A stretch of 64,000 nucleotides of DNA from Armillaria gallica (lineage: Eukaryota > Basidiomycota > Agaricomycetes > Agaricales > Physalacriaceae), in the NCBI GenBank assembly GCA_037576215.1, contig JBANDB010000011.1, forward strand, positions 558,001 through 622,000. Reading direction: 5' to 3'. The notes beneath the pieces are model-generated. The model searched no databases and had not been told where the DNA came from. It saw only the letters and a program-made list of their open reading frames with translations. The first letter of the stretch is position 1, and each line of letters starts with the position of its first letter. A program made the translations under genes and the position numbers. Shown in pieces: positions 1 through 10,639 of the stretch.

Positions 1-359
1 GATAATTCGGCAAGTTGCTACTCAGCACTCACGACGAGCCATAGACTTTATCGATAAAGAATAGGACCTGCTTTCACTTTATTATGATATGTAGCAGAAC
101 GGCAGTAATGTACACACTGAGACCATCCCAGCAAGTCTCAATCAAGGAAAATGCACAAGGTTCATCACAGAGTAAGCTATGGATATATGAAATCATTGTT
201 GACCATACGTCTATGCTGGCAAATTACGATAATGGCGCTCAAAGCGCAATACAGTCTGGATGGGAGTCAAGTATTTTCAACAGGAACGATGCAAATATGA
301 TTCAACGTACAAGAATGGCATCCTAGATCCTGATAGATTTTAGATGTTGACCGTAACCT

Positions 360-1700
360 TGGCTGCTGTCGACAACTAAAAGGCCATTGTCAGATGCAAC
401 ATGAAAGAAGACATACCTAGCTATTCCACTCAAGTCTGTCAGGCGGGAACGACTGACAAAACAGCAAAGTTTATCTGTGATCCTGCTTTACGTGGATACT
501 GTTTTCGCCATCGATACGAGTAACAGACTCGCAAATAAAATCGGTACAAGGTTCCCGAGATGGTCGCTGATAGCTACGACGAGAGTCAAGGTACACCGCA
601 GAGGAGGGTAGGATAAAACCGAACACGGTACTGAATCTGGGTCAACGGCGTCGACGCGATATTCTACAAAAGAACATACCGGCATTATAAGGCTTATCTT
701 GTATCGTGATATTCCCGAACGTCTTTGCTATTATGATATAAAGGAGTTTGTTCTTTCGAGATATTTGTCCTCTCAACGAGGTAGAATTTCCGTGGGATGT
801 ACCCGAGGCGAAGGCGTTCATGGTCATCTTATCAGAGAACGTGCCAGCGGACCCATGACATCGAGAGTTTAAGTCGCAGAGTCGGACCTAGATATTTTTC
901 AGTACATCGAATATAATCGAGGACAAGTACACACAGAGTTGGTGAGCACTACCTGATACCTCGACCGTCAGAATTCGAATGAACGTCGGAGACGTGTAGC
1001 GACCGGGGCCTCCGTACCCACATGAGAAAGATAGAGAAGATCTAATATGTGCGCAGGTAAGAGCAGCACCCGGAAACAGAGTAAGCAAACATACCAGGAC
1101 CTCCAAGCGCAATCACATTCTGCAGCCACCCAAAGTGAGAGACTGATGATGCGAGCGACGCTAGTAGCTAGATAGAGTCCAAAATTTCCGAGCGAACGTA
1201 ATTATGCAAAGTATATTTAGCAGAAAGCCTCAGGCTGACCTACCGCGTGCGTATCCCTGTTGACGTTTGTACGGGGAAAGGCTTCTGCCGCGCATCCAAT
1301 GGTTTCACGGCTGCATACAATAGTCAGAGAAGGGAATAAAAATGGGCAAACACACACATACGATCCGGTCGGTGTAGAAGCACATAACAGGCCACATACA
1401 AATGGTACGCTGTCGCCCCCGCATCCTTATGGCTGGAACTATTGTCGGTGTCGGTGCTGGTAGTGGTGGTTCACGTCAAGGGCCGTGACGCGAATATCAC
1501 CCATATTCGGATTCCGGACTTCCGGTCCGTGCCAATAGCACGTGGACGCACGACTTCTGTAAAAGCGATACGTATTACGAGCCATCCTAGTAATCCTTAC
1601 CTACTCAACGTCACCCATCATTCTAGCCTACACTTCGGGACATGCATCTCCTGCTTCTTACCACGTCAACGCCACATTTGAGACCTATTAGCGGGACTGA
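360..1700 (-). pseudogene. unrecognised multi-exon family, copy 1 (remnant)
   Basis: I do not recognise this family. On the minus strand, pieces align with the copy at about 10.6-11.4 kb: an exon around 1095-1150 reading SVSHFGW...ALGGPG and ending at a good donor (GTATGTTTGC, donor base 1094), a stretch at 892-1060, and a stretch at 690-830 ending at a GTATGTTC donor. At about 1430-1540 lies the exon that in other copies carries an acidic run (DDDND-like). The pieces fall in different frames separated by short intron-sized gaps, and several are interrupted. It lies directly upstream of, and divergent from, HET paralogue 1, the same placing as the copy near 13.5 kb upstream of HET paralogue 2. 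Function unknown. Confidence 0.4.
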
Positions 1701-1754
1701 GCCCTTGCTACGATCGTACATCAGCCGTTACTGCAATTTGGGTGCCTGGTAGTG

Positions 1755-1804
1755 TCTGGTCGCCTTAATTTTGATGATTCATATCTTGAAATCTTCATCC
1801 TATC
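1755..1804 (+). promoter_or_regulatory. upstream block shared by HET1 and HET2
   Basis: The 50 bases before the ATG at 1805 resemble those at about 15322-15370 before HET paralogue 2 (shared words TGTCTG, TTGATGATT and TCATYCTATCATG). The match shows that the upstream regions were duplicated with the genes. Whether this is promoter, leader or intron sequence cannot be decided from the sequence alone. Confidence 0.35.
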
Positions 1805-1999
1805 ATGGCGGATACATACTCAGCAAGTAAGATCAGGCGAGGATGCTTGATCAGGAAGATGAGGAAGTTAATATGGACAGAGGGGGTTATAAGGACGAGG
1901 AAGAGCTACAAGTAAGCACGTAACAGCATGCGCAGAAACGCAAGCAATAACACACGGAGTCCCCGGACCAGCCACGTGGAATCAAGCACTGCAGTCTAG

Positions 2000-2572
2000 A
2001 AGCAAAGATCCTTCACTGGTAGAGTGTTACCATCCGCTATCGCCAATATTCTCTGCACCGTGCTAGGTGTCGATGGAATGTTGGAAAGGCTCAACGCCAC
2101 AGTCCGTACGCCAGACGGTCCTCTATACAGGGCGTGGGAGTACTTTGTCACTGAAAACTACGACCTCGGCACTGCCTACGCTCATTTGCGCCGCTATCCC
2201 TACAATTTCAACATTGACAGACATGTCACGGCACGTAAATCCGATGAGAAGCGACGACAAGATCTGGTGGATTATCAAAAGATCAAGAACACACCCCCTC
2301 GGCGCATATGGGATCTGTATGCGAATCGGATGATGCCATACTGGGTGGCCATCAGATTCCCGTGGGCGATGTCGCATGCGTGGGTCGACAATAAGGATCT
2401 CAAGATGGTGATGACGCCTATAAACGGATACGAATGGCCCGTGCCAATACTGAAGGAGGCCGACCTGGATCTCATTAGGATCGAAATGCTGAACCTCGGT
2501 GCGGATTACGTCTGGTTGGATGTTATGTGTCTGCGGCAGGAGGGTCGGACTTCCTTTCCTATCTCTGCTTGA
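2000..2572 (+). pseudogene. HET-domain protein paralogue 1, C-terminally truncated
   Basis: The reading frame matches the HET paralogues at 15379-17100 and 23153-25558 from the RSFTGRVLPSA segment through WDLYANR, MSHAWVDN and YVWLDVMCLRQEGR, then leaves the family and stops after a few unrelated residues (SFPISA). HET proteins need the later part of the domain (the WTLQE segment in the full copies), so this copy keeps only its first half. A possible first exon with ATG at 1805 ends at a GTAAGC donor at 1912, but joining it to an acceptor near 1999 does not give an open frame, so the 5' end is also doubtful. Immediately downstream lies a minus-strand oxidoreductase remnant, as with HET2. Family and truncation are clear; expression is unknown. 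Confidence 0.75.
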
Positions 2573-2786
2573 GGGAATATATCTGAACCAGAAGAAAGAA
2601 GTGAACTGAAGACGATGGGCACTGGACCGGATGAAGATACGGCGTACATGCGCGTACAGTTGTCGTTGACGAATGTTGGGTTATTCAGGGGCAGAAGTGC
2701 AAGTATTACGTATTAGACGAATGTTGGGGTACGCGACGCCATATGCTGATACTCTTGAAGATCAATAAATCCAGAGAAGTCTACTC

Positions 2787-3290
2787 GTGAGAGGATTCCC
2801 AGATGAGGTGCGGACGGTTGAGCTTTGGACGGACAACGCTTTGAGAGTGGCCATTGCTGGAAGGTCGTCGTCGACAGGTGCCGACTGTTCGATGGGATAC
2901 GGCACAGGCAGGTCGTATGTTACGTTGGACAGACGTCCAGGTCTAAACGGGGATGAATATATATCCTGTCACATAGAAAGGTCGTCAATCGATCTTGAAG
3001 GAACATGATCTGCTCCGACGATTTTGTGCTTAACCGGTAAGGTAGAAGATATCACCCCTACAGTGAACGGTATGGTGGTGGGAGAGGCAGCTCCAAGAGA
3101 GGTAATCGAAGGAACAAAGAGGGTGCATCTCTCCAACAGTCAGACACGAATGAACCCAAGTCGTCCGCCGTGGAAGTTCGTATCGACGTGGGAAGAGATT
3201 CTGCGTGAGTCATCGCAGAGGGCTTCTTCATTTGACTCTCTGTTACTCGTCGTCCATCCTTCGGCCGGCCAGGAGAGAAAGGCGTGAAGG
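2787..3290 (-). pseudogene. PNPOx/FAD-NAD oxidoreductase remnant, copy C
   Basis: On the minus strand this holds scraps of a fungal oxidoreductase that joins a pyridoxamine-phosphate-oxidase-like part to a ferredoxin-reductase-like part. Visible scraps are SSHVDTNFHGGRLGFIRV (the conserved PSH-GMN-RGGRPGFVRV region of the family) and GDIFYLTG followed by a stop and AQN. Other copies are at 8800-9070, 17464-18330, 33744-36013 and 54050-54400. Stops and frame changes make it a pseudogene. It lies tail to tail with HET1. Confidence 0.55.
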
Positions 3291-3610
3291 TCAGCCGATG
3301 ACTCCAGTTACGTGATATTACGCTTGCAGGTCATATCCATTCCTTCGAGGACGAATCCAATGCTCTAGACAGCGTTGATCACGCTACCATTTGAGACGGA
3401 GCAGCGATCGCTGCCCACGTAATCGATATCAATCCAAGTCTGGCAGATACCAGGTTGTGCGGAGTTCTTATCAACAACAGCTACTGTGGTCCGATCCTGG
3501 AAGAACAATCAGGCTTTGGAAGAAAGAAGAAGAGGACGGTGAACGCACTAGCAAATCTCAGCCTTGAAGCTGAGGATTATGAATCCCACAACTTTTGCTC
3601 ATCATGGGGT
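3220..3610 (+). other. duplicated segment, unrecognised (pair of 9070-9475)
   Basis: This stretch is colinear with 9070-9475. In the plus orientation both copies keep a similar translation: SFEDESNALDSVDHA here against SFEAEYNALDIIDHA there, then NPSLADTRLCGVLI against NPSLAEIRLCGVLI, and a GFG(R/I)K(K/Q)KRTVNA stretch. The likeness at protein level suggests an old coding exon on plus, but one in-frame stop interrupts both copies and I do not recognise the protein. A minus-strand reading is also possible. Confidence 0.35.
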
Positions 3611-4033
3611 GTACCATCTGCCAGATCGGATCTGTCACAGAGCTGTGAGAGGCGACGGGCCAAGGATCGAAAAGCAGACCTACATCATGATTACATGAAA
3701 GACCCCGTCGGTTGAAAAGGACTGGCAAGACGGCAAGTACTCGCAATGTCTTTGCTCCTACTTTTTCCCAGACACTGGATTTTTGCCGTCCGCGAAGACG
3801 AGCATCGGAGTCAAAGGTGCTGACGACACTACCGGCCCGAGTTGGCGCCAATGCTCAGGAAGAACGCCACATGGACTATCAGATGCTCTCATTTGCTGAA
3901 AACAGCTCAGGAGCACTGGCTGAAAGCTAATGATGAGAGCCGGGATACAGAGCAAAGGGCGTAGAATACAACTCACGGTCAGTTTTTGCAGCGGATAGCA
4001 TCCTACTACTAAGGGTACCTCGTTTACAACCAA
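3558..4033 (-). pseudogene. duplicated segment, unrecognised (pair of 10107-10600)
   Basis: On minus, this copy and the one at 10107-10600 share readable stretches: LGPVVSSAPLTPM followed by ADGK, TRAGSVVSTFDSD, and FDPWPVASHSSVTDPI. The frame shifts between stretches, as expected for short introns or decay. No domain is recognised. It follows the 3220-3610 duplicated segment, so the whole 2.8-4.0 kb block corresponds to 8.8-10.6 kb with changes. Confidence 0.35.
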
Positions 4034-4399
4034 GATTCCTCGGACCTTGAAAAATCACCCCCTCAAGGCATACTAGAAATGGTATGTACACGCGTTCGTT
4101 TCCGTTCGTTCTCTCCTTTGTGGAAGAAACCCACCTAAGACATTAGTGAATTCGACCAAAATTTGACGCTATTCTCCCTTACACTCCCGCACCGTGGATG
4201 ATTGGTCTTGACTATTCGTCATTGCAGCGTCTAGCCGCTCTTCTTCTCAGTTCCTGCCCATCTGCTTTCTTGATATTATTCTTTCAAGCCTTTCACTACC
4301 TTGTAGGTACTTGTTACTTCTGCCAGAAGCGTTCAGATAGAACTGTAACATACAGGACCATACTCATGTAGTGAGCACCGCGTCTTTTGCAACATATAT

Positions 4400-5040
4400 C
4401 TAGCCTCTTTGTATTGCTCGTTCCGTTCTCTCAAGCCCAGTGACTCCAGTAGTCAACTCCAAGAAAGACGAGCGGCACTGAACTGTATAGAACATGAAGC
4501 CTGTACCTAAAAATGGGTGCCGGAAACTCACAGCGAGGAGAAAGTTCTGGCTAGAATATATATGATTCGCCAGTAATTTATCGCATTCGGTTGTGGGGTA
4601 GTCATTCTTCGTCTCCAATGATGAGTCATGTGATAATACTGAAGTGTTAGACAAACAGATAGTTGAGTAAACGAACAATCATGAATGATCTATCGAAGAT
4701 AAAACAGACATCAATATAGCCGTAGAGTTCAAAAAAATCTCAGTGGTTCGGGTAATGGCCGGTATTTCTTTCCGGACTTTGGATGATGTTACAGTTATGC
4801 GAGCGCAAGAATGAACTGGTGTTTTCATGAGCGGCGGCGAGAAGAAAGCCAGAGAGTGATTTAGTCCCGGATGCATCAGAGGACAAAGGAGGTCTGCAGC
4901 ACTTGCATAAGAAGACCACCAATTTTAGGTGTTCGCATGAAGAGCTGAACATTGATAGACTAACTTTGGACTAACTCCGATCAGGAAACGGTGCTGTCTA
5001 TGTCCAGGTCAGCGCTATGGCCGTATTTTTAGTACGCATT
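4400..5040 (-). pseudogene. unrecognised family segment (third copy of 12.2-12.7 and 28.2-28.7 kb)
   Basis: The minus strand at 4679-4952 carries ASGTKSLSGFLLAAAHEN, matching ASGKKSLFGILLATDDDDN near 12.4-12.5 kb and ASGTKLFSRFLLAPADEDN near 28.5 kb. Flanking noncoding DNA (about 4640-5040) is also alignable with those two sites. Frames are broken. The protein is not recognised. From about 5040 to 5575 I see no supported gene. Confidence 0.35.
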
Positions 5041-5575
5041 GAATAAGAGACGAAAGACTACTATGACGGGAAACTCCCATCACGAGTTCCATCCCGCCAA
5101 CTGGAAGGAACTCGGGACCACTTCGCAAGAAAGTTTCCAGCTAGTACTAAGATTCAGAACCCCGCTCGGTGGCAATGTATATGCAGTCAGAGACTCGTGT
5201 CAGGCATCCAGCTATTTCTTGACTTGCATTCTACAACGAGAATCAGTACACCAATCCAACGAGGATAGAGTAATTCTCAACGCTGTATAACCTTGGTATG
5301 ACAGTACTTCTCAGAAGCTGACGCGTTCGTTCGTAGGACCTAGTAGAGTACATTTTTGGCTATGACATAAACTGCAGGTACCAATCAGCAAGATACATGA
5401 AGTAACACAAGTAGATACACACCCTCACACAGCGTAGCGATAAACAGAAACGCGGTGAGGGTACTCGATGGTATGTAAACGATATGTAATGGCAATCTTG
5501 TCCATCCCGGCATAAATGAGTATTGAGCTCCGCCAGCGGGACATGACGGAGTGCTTGCTTGCTAATCGTCTTGGT

Positions 5576-7068
5576 TCAGAAGTAGGCAAGGTAGGCATTG
5601 TAGCCAATGTCATCCTATAAAAGGCAAAGTTACAAAGTGAATAAGAAAATTGATCAAGTCAAAGCTAACCATAAATTTATTCGTCTGAGGTCTGGAGAAC
5701 AAAGTCAGTAATGGATAAAAAGTCGAGGAGGTTGGAAGACTCACTCGAAGAAAACGACTTTGGTATGATCGTCGCTGATGGTAAAGTTGTACGCGTGTGC
5801 TGCACCAGGTTTTGTCCCAAGCATGAGACCGCAAAAGACCGCAAAGCCCTGGTAGCACTGTCAGGTGAAGAAGGGCGGTATGGGCTGTTCAATTAGCTCA
5901 CATCAGCACGCCATTTCTCCGCTCCCCATTCAGCAATTGCACTCTTCATAACTGGACAAGAACGTCAGAAGGGCACTGTAGAGAATTCATACCTTTTACC
6001 TAGCGCAAAATCATCGCAGTCAAAAATCTCTCTGCGCCATTTCTTGTTCCCCTTGCTCAGACCTGTAGTGTTCCAAATTTCCCGCCAAAGATATGGCGGA
6101 AGGATTAAATATCTGGCGTCGGAAAAAGATCAAATAATTTTTTCGGTGGAATAGGAAGAATACTCATTCTCCATCGGTCTGATAGCCTTTATACTGTGTG
6201 CTGAGGTGAGAGTTGTTCTTAATAACCGCGTTAACCTGTGCGCTTGAAAGGCTCATGCGCTTGAAGAACCAGCACTGGTGAGGCTGATTGTTATTGAAAT
6301 CACCTTGCCATCCATAAATCGGGGTCCCGTCGAGTGATCCGCTGTAACCAAAGACATTAGAAATGGCAATGAATGTTTTGTACACGAACGTACCCGTTGT
6401 ACAGATCAGCGAAGGCTAGAAGAATGAGCTCAGGAAACGAACTGAGGAGGTATTACACTTACTTCCCGACGCAGAGTTCATCATCCTGCAGCAGCATTTA
6501 GTCCTCGGCTAGAAAATACTAACATGAAGACGCACTTGTAGCTCTTATTGTCTGCAGAGTACTTGATAATCCACTCCTGGTTCGTACCGGTTCTGTGGGA
6601 ACCAGTGATGGGAGTCTGATTGTCTGAGCTGCCTGAAAAGAAAAATGGAGATACTAGACGGATGATAGCGCATATATTTACCCCCAGCCAAATCCATATA
6701 ACTCCCTGCAATGAGACTGCGGACTGTGAAGGTATCAGTCTTGCCAGCGACCGGCTCGACCAACCAAAGTTGGTTCCAGTTTAGTTTGGTACCATCGCCG
6801 AATGACCAGCCCTTTATTGCTGTACCTACAAAGAAGTGAGCGGGGGAATTTCTCCTCAGTATTGGGGAAATATACCATCAGCACTAGATCCTAGCGACTC
6901 GGAGTGTCAGCAGCGATATCCGAGAAGACGAAAAAGAGCCCCGCCCACCGTTATAAAGATCCACGGCAACCGGAACACCAGCATTTTCAATGTGATCTAC
7001 AACCAAAGAGATGAACGACGAGTTAGGGAGTGCAACAGAGACATACAAATTCCGCGAGAAAGAGTCAT
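5576..7068 (-). CDS. MOA-like chimerolectin: ricin-B beta-trefoil lectin plus papain-like agglutinin C-terminal domain (splice donor damaged)
   Basis: Thirteen exons are visible on minus: 7068-7047, 6996-6949, 6890-6876, 6825-6682, 6632-6524, 6485-6463, 6415-6394, 6341-6168, 6112-6000, 5951-5902, 5857-5745, 5691-5670 and 5614-5576, with introns of 38-58 bp. Taken together they would code about 297 residues, close to the 293 of Marasmius oreades agglutinin. Exons 1-8 give three beta-trefoil repeats with QLW, QEW and QCW motifs; the later exons give the cysteine-protease-like domain, with DCDDF (Cys), AHAYNF (His) and FEPQ (Glu) spaced 43 and 17 residues apart, as in MOA's Cys-His-Glu set. MOA binds terminal galactose glycans and is a defence lectin of fruiting bodies. 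All borders are GT-AG except the donor of intron 8, which reads AT-GAGT at 6167-6166. If that intron stays in, a TGA at 6166-6164 ends the protein right after the lectin part (186 residues). A GTATAA donor at 6194 could be used instead and keeps frame while dropping nine codons. So the gene may make a lectin-only product, a slightly shortened one, or be decaying. Confidence 0.85.
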
Positions 7069-7349
7069 GATGAGAAGAGATCGTAGGATTTCTGGGGCTT
7101 ATTGTCAAGACTGGTCCAGCTTTTATATCTCTGTAAGTGGGTCATAAGGTTTCACCCTTCGGGAATACATCAGCAAAACACGGTTTGCTCAGCAGCAGGT
7201 GTATTCTGGCCGTAGGGTAATTTCTCCATTGACATTCCCAGGTCTCGTGTCCCCGCTTCTCCGGTGTTCATGACTCGCGGAGAAGGTTTACGGCAATTCC
7301 ACAGACGCGAGGTAACTTATGTACGGTATGAAATTGATACCCTTGTCAT

Positions 7350-8810
7350 TATTAGAACGACGATAAAACGGACACCTCCGCCTCTGGATGTGAAGAATGC
7401 TCTCCTCGAACACGGGACCCTGTGGCAACATTGAACACGCGCGGGGTCAATTTAGAATTAACACGTACATCTTGAAACTTCTCCGCCATAGGACACCACC
7501 AGCTGACCCTCGCAAATTCCCTTCCAGTGCCTAACGACACTATGATCCGCATCAGTGTCCAAGGGAGCATCAAGACATACTCTCGTCAACCTGGCACAGT
7601 CGTCCGATTTGTGACAATGAGAGTCAAGCAAGTTCGACTCCCATGCATGGTAACAGTATCGGCTAGTCTGGCAGGCAGAAAAAGGGAGCGAAGAATCTCC
7701 CGTTCACACTGCGAACATGGAGATTGAGTCTCTTAATGTGATGCATCAAGAGTAAGAACTCTTCCATTCCCTGTCTGGTGTTGACATCGATGAGATCACA
7801 CAATATTGTGAAGTCGACGAATGGAGCTCTAGAGATCTCGGAAAATGGGACACAGCGGAATTGAAATCGAACCATAACGTCTGCAGTGCCGGGAGTTTGA
7901 AGTTCCTGAAGAGTTGCGCCAAGGCGCCAAGAGCTTCTTCGTTACTCTTCCTGGATGTAGACCTCCGTTAGGCGAGGTAGCTCAACGATCCTGCTGGATG
8001 TACGCTCAGTCGCGAGACCATTAGTAATAATGGTGATAGTCTCCGCTGAGGATGCTGTGTGGAGCACGTCAAGTATGACATTATTCGAAGAGTATTTGAT
8101 CCAACACTTGTCAATCTGCGTCCACGGAAGTCGAAGAGATTGGCCGAAGTCGACTCTATGTTACACATTCAGGTTTCAGCGTCACAGGAAAGGTGCGATG
8201 TCGAAAACGTCGACTTAGTAGACATAAGGAGGGACAATATCAGTGAATTTGAGAAAGAAATGCCGGAGCTAGGGCAAGGATCCTCTGCACATGGAAAATG
8301 CAGGGAAGGACGCCTTGGGAATGAACAAAGCCAATTTCGTACATCACAATATTCCCGCAAGAACGACGGCAAGCCCGCCGAACGACGAGATATCCTCCTC
8401 ATTATATATCGCTACGACAATATCAGGACCACGCGACCTTTCGGGTATGAGCACGAGCATGTACTGTGATTTCATCTGATGGCATGTACGGTGCATGCCG
8501 AAGAACAGCTCTATGGCGCTGAACAGCCTCGCGTTATTCAGCGCTACTCGTCGCCGGTGACAAGATAGATGCGATAGCACCGACTGCGTCCGCGCCAATA
8601 TGTACAGAGAATTGCCGACATTCTCTGTAGATGATGGACTACCGGTTGACGCGTGTCGTAAATATTTGACGTAGGATATCGCCCGGAAGACGATGAACTG
8701 GGTAGAGGGGGGGGGGTTTTGCGTCCTGGAGGTGAACTTCGTGATGTCGTCATTTACAAATGAGGGTCTCGAGTATAGTACGGGCTCGAGGAATCCTGGC
8801 AACACGTTTG
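7350..8810 (-). pseudogene. possible F-box/LRR-like protein remnant
   Basis: On minus, short stretches have the look of the large Agaricomycete F-box-like family: a LRLPWTQIDKCWIK segment near 8.1 kb, a VELPRLTEVYIQ segment near 7.95 kb and FRNFKLPALQTLWFDF near 7.9 kb, in the order expected (LPW-QL, then LPxL repeats). Stops and frame changes lie between them and I could not build an intact exon chain or find the N-terminal F-box. The upstream part (8.4-8.8 kb) is alignable with 25.9-26.4 kb. Assignment is tentative. At 7150-7350 nothing is seen. Confidence 0.3.
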
Positions 8811-9070
8811 TGAGTGGTCATCGAACCGGAGGACAGGTGGGTTCTATGTTACGTTGGTATGTTACGTTGGACAGACATCTAGGCCGAAATGGGGATAATA
8901 ATGTATCCTGTCAGATGGAATAGTCGTCAATTGATCTTGAAGAAACGGAATATTCTGCGGTGTGCCATTCCAATGGTCAGACACGAATGAACACAAGTCG
9001 TCCCTCATGGAAGTCCATCCAGACGTGAGAGGGGAATCGTCTTGCGGTTGCGCCATCGCAGAGGGCGCTT
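8800..9070 (-). pseudogene. PNPOx/FAD-NAD oxidoreductase remnant, copy D
   Basis: The minus strand near 9010-9060 reads FPSHVWMDFHEGRLVFIRV, matching copy C and the PSH-GMN-RGG-PGFVRV signature of the family. Nucleotide likeness to copy C continues through 9475. Only this fragment remains readable. No HET gene accompanies this copy. Confidence 0.5.
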
Positions 9071-9475
9071 CCGCAGTCGACTCTCCGGTGCTCGTCGTCT
9101 ATCCTTCGGCTAGAAAAGAAAGACGAGAAGGTTAGACGATAGCTCTAACCACATCATACCACGCTTGCGGGCGATATTCATTCCTTTGAGGCTGAATACA
9201 ACGCTCTGGACATTATCGACCATGCTGCCAGTTAAGACGGAGTAGCGCTCGACAGCATTCATACTGGCGGCGCTTACTCGATGTCAACCCAAGTCTGGCG
9301 GAGATCCGACTGTGCGGAGTTCTCATTGCTGGCATCTATTGTGGTCGAATCCTGGAAGAAACGTCAGGCTTTGGAATAAAGCAGAAAAGGACGGTAAATG
9401 CACCAGTAAATCTTGACCGTGAAGCTGAAAGTTACGAAACCCGCGACTTTTTCTCGTCGTGGGGTATACTGAGTA
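9070..9475 (+). other. duplicated segment, unrecognised (pair of 3220-3610)
   Basis: See the partner at 3220-3610. Here the plus reading keeps SFEAEYNALDIIDHA and, in another frame, NPSLAEIRLCGVLIAGIYCG and KQKRTVNAPVNL. The frame break around 9235-9290 relative to the partner shows decay in this copy or an intron. From about 9480 to 9790 I see nothing supported. Confidence 0.3.
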
Positions 9476-9794
9476 TTAAATTTGTGCTTGGAGTAAAACC
9501 TGACCCGTCGATGTTAAGTATACCGGGCTTCAGAAGAGCGGATGAGGAGTAATTCATGCCGAAGGATAAGATGCTCACCACAAGCAACCTTGGCCATCCA
9601 TATACCGCAAGCCAGCGCTATGCTGTACCGAATATAATACGGTCTAGGAAACCAATTGAGAAAGTCGACGGAAAGGAACTGTTAATATAAGATTTAACTT
9701 ACGAGAGCCTTTGATCCTGAAACACGTTTTTTTGTAAACCCTGGCAGCGGGCCTTGAAATTAATCGATCAGGACAATCGACGCTCATCTCTCCC

Positions 9795-10013
9795 TCAGTC
9801 AAGATAATTCGGAAGGACCATCACAGAATAGGCGATATCACTGCGGTCGTATCCTACATGAAACGTCAGATTTTGGATATACCATCCATGACCGTGTCCA
9901 TACTTATAACTTGAAATTATGTCGAGATAATCCTGGCCTATCGGGATCGCATCGACTTCACAAAAGTATGTCAGAAGTATATCAGGCTTGAAAGACGAGA
10001 CACTTACGTGCAT
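9795..10013 (-). pseudogene. unrecognised exon, paralogous to 18557-18700
   Basis: The minus reading SSFKPDILLTYFCEVDA and a following YIQNLTFHVG resemble SSFKVDLLLSYDFEG and VQVIDVFP near 18.6-18.7 kb. Both copies are open over this short stretch and lie next to other duplicated blocks. The protein is unknown; this may be one exon of a longer broken gene. Confidence 0.3.
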
Positions 10014-10106
10014 TCATTGTCATACGTACAGACTTACAAACTAAAAGAATAGCACTCTGAGCGACTCGCAGTCTGGAATGGGGTCACTAAACTCTTAGAA
10101 ATAGGA

Positions 10107-10600
10107 TCATGAACAAGATCCAACGCACGAGACATGCGAGTGCAGAAATCGCAAATCCCTTCCATGAAACTGGAAGGTTTGGTTATATGCCAATCGCTGC
10201 AATCTATCAACAAAAACAATCGGATCTATCACAGAGCTATCAGAGGCGACGAGCCAAGGATCGAAAGCAGACGTACATAATGATTCTATGCAAGACTCCG
10301 TCGGTCGAAAAGGACCAGTAAGACGGTTATGAATCGCGATGCTGGTCTTCGCTCCTGCTGTTCCGCAGACAACTTTTTCCATCGACATCCGCAGAGAGAA
10401 ACATCGGAGTCGGAAGTGCTGACGATACTACCGGCCCGAGTATAGGTGAATGCTGCTTTGCGCTTGGGAAGAACACTACATGAACGACCTGATCCTCTGA
10501 TTTGCTGAAAACAGCACCGGAGCACTGGGTGACGGCTATCATGAGAGTCAAATACAGAGCAAACGGGGTAAAATACAACTTACAGTCACTATTTACAACA
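10107..10600 (-). pseudogene. duplicated segment, unrecognised (pair of 3558-4033)
   Basis: On minus this copy reads LGPVVSSALPTPMFLSAD, TRAGSIVSTSDSD and FDPWLVASDSSVIDPI, each alignable with the partner at 3558-4033. An acceptor/donor pattern of short introns may separate them, but no complete chain could be built. Confidence 0.35.
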
Positions 10601-10639
10601 ACTATCATCCTACCTCACCGAGTCTTACCATCCGTCACG

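Noticed and set aside
6113..6167. Intron 8 of the lectin gene as a U12-type AT-AC intron
   Set aside because: It begins AT but continues GAGT, not ATATCC, and ends CAG, so it is an ordinary intron with a changed first base.
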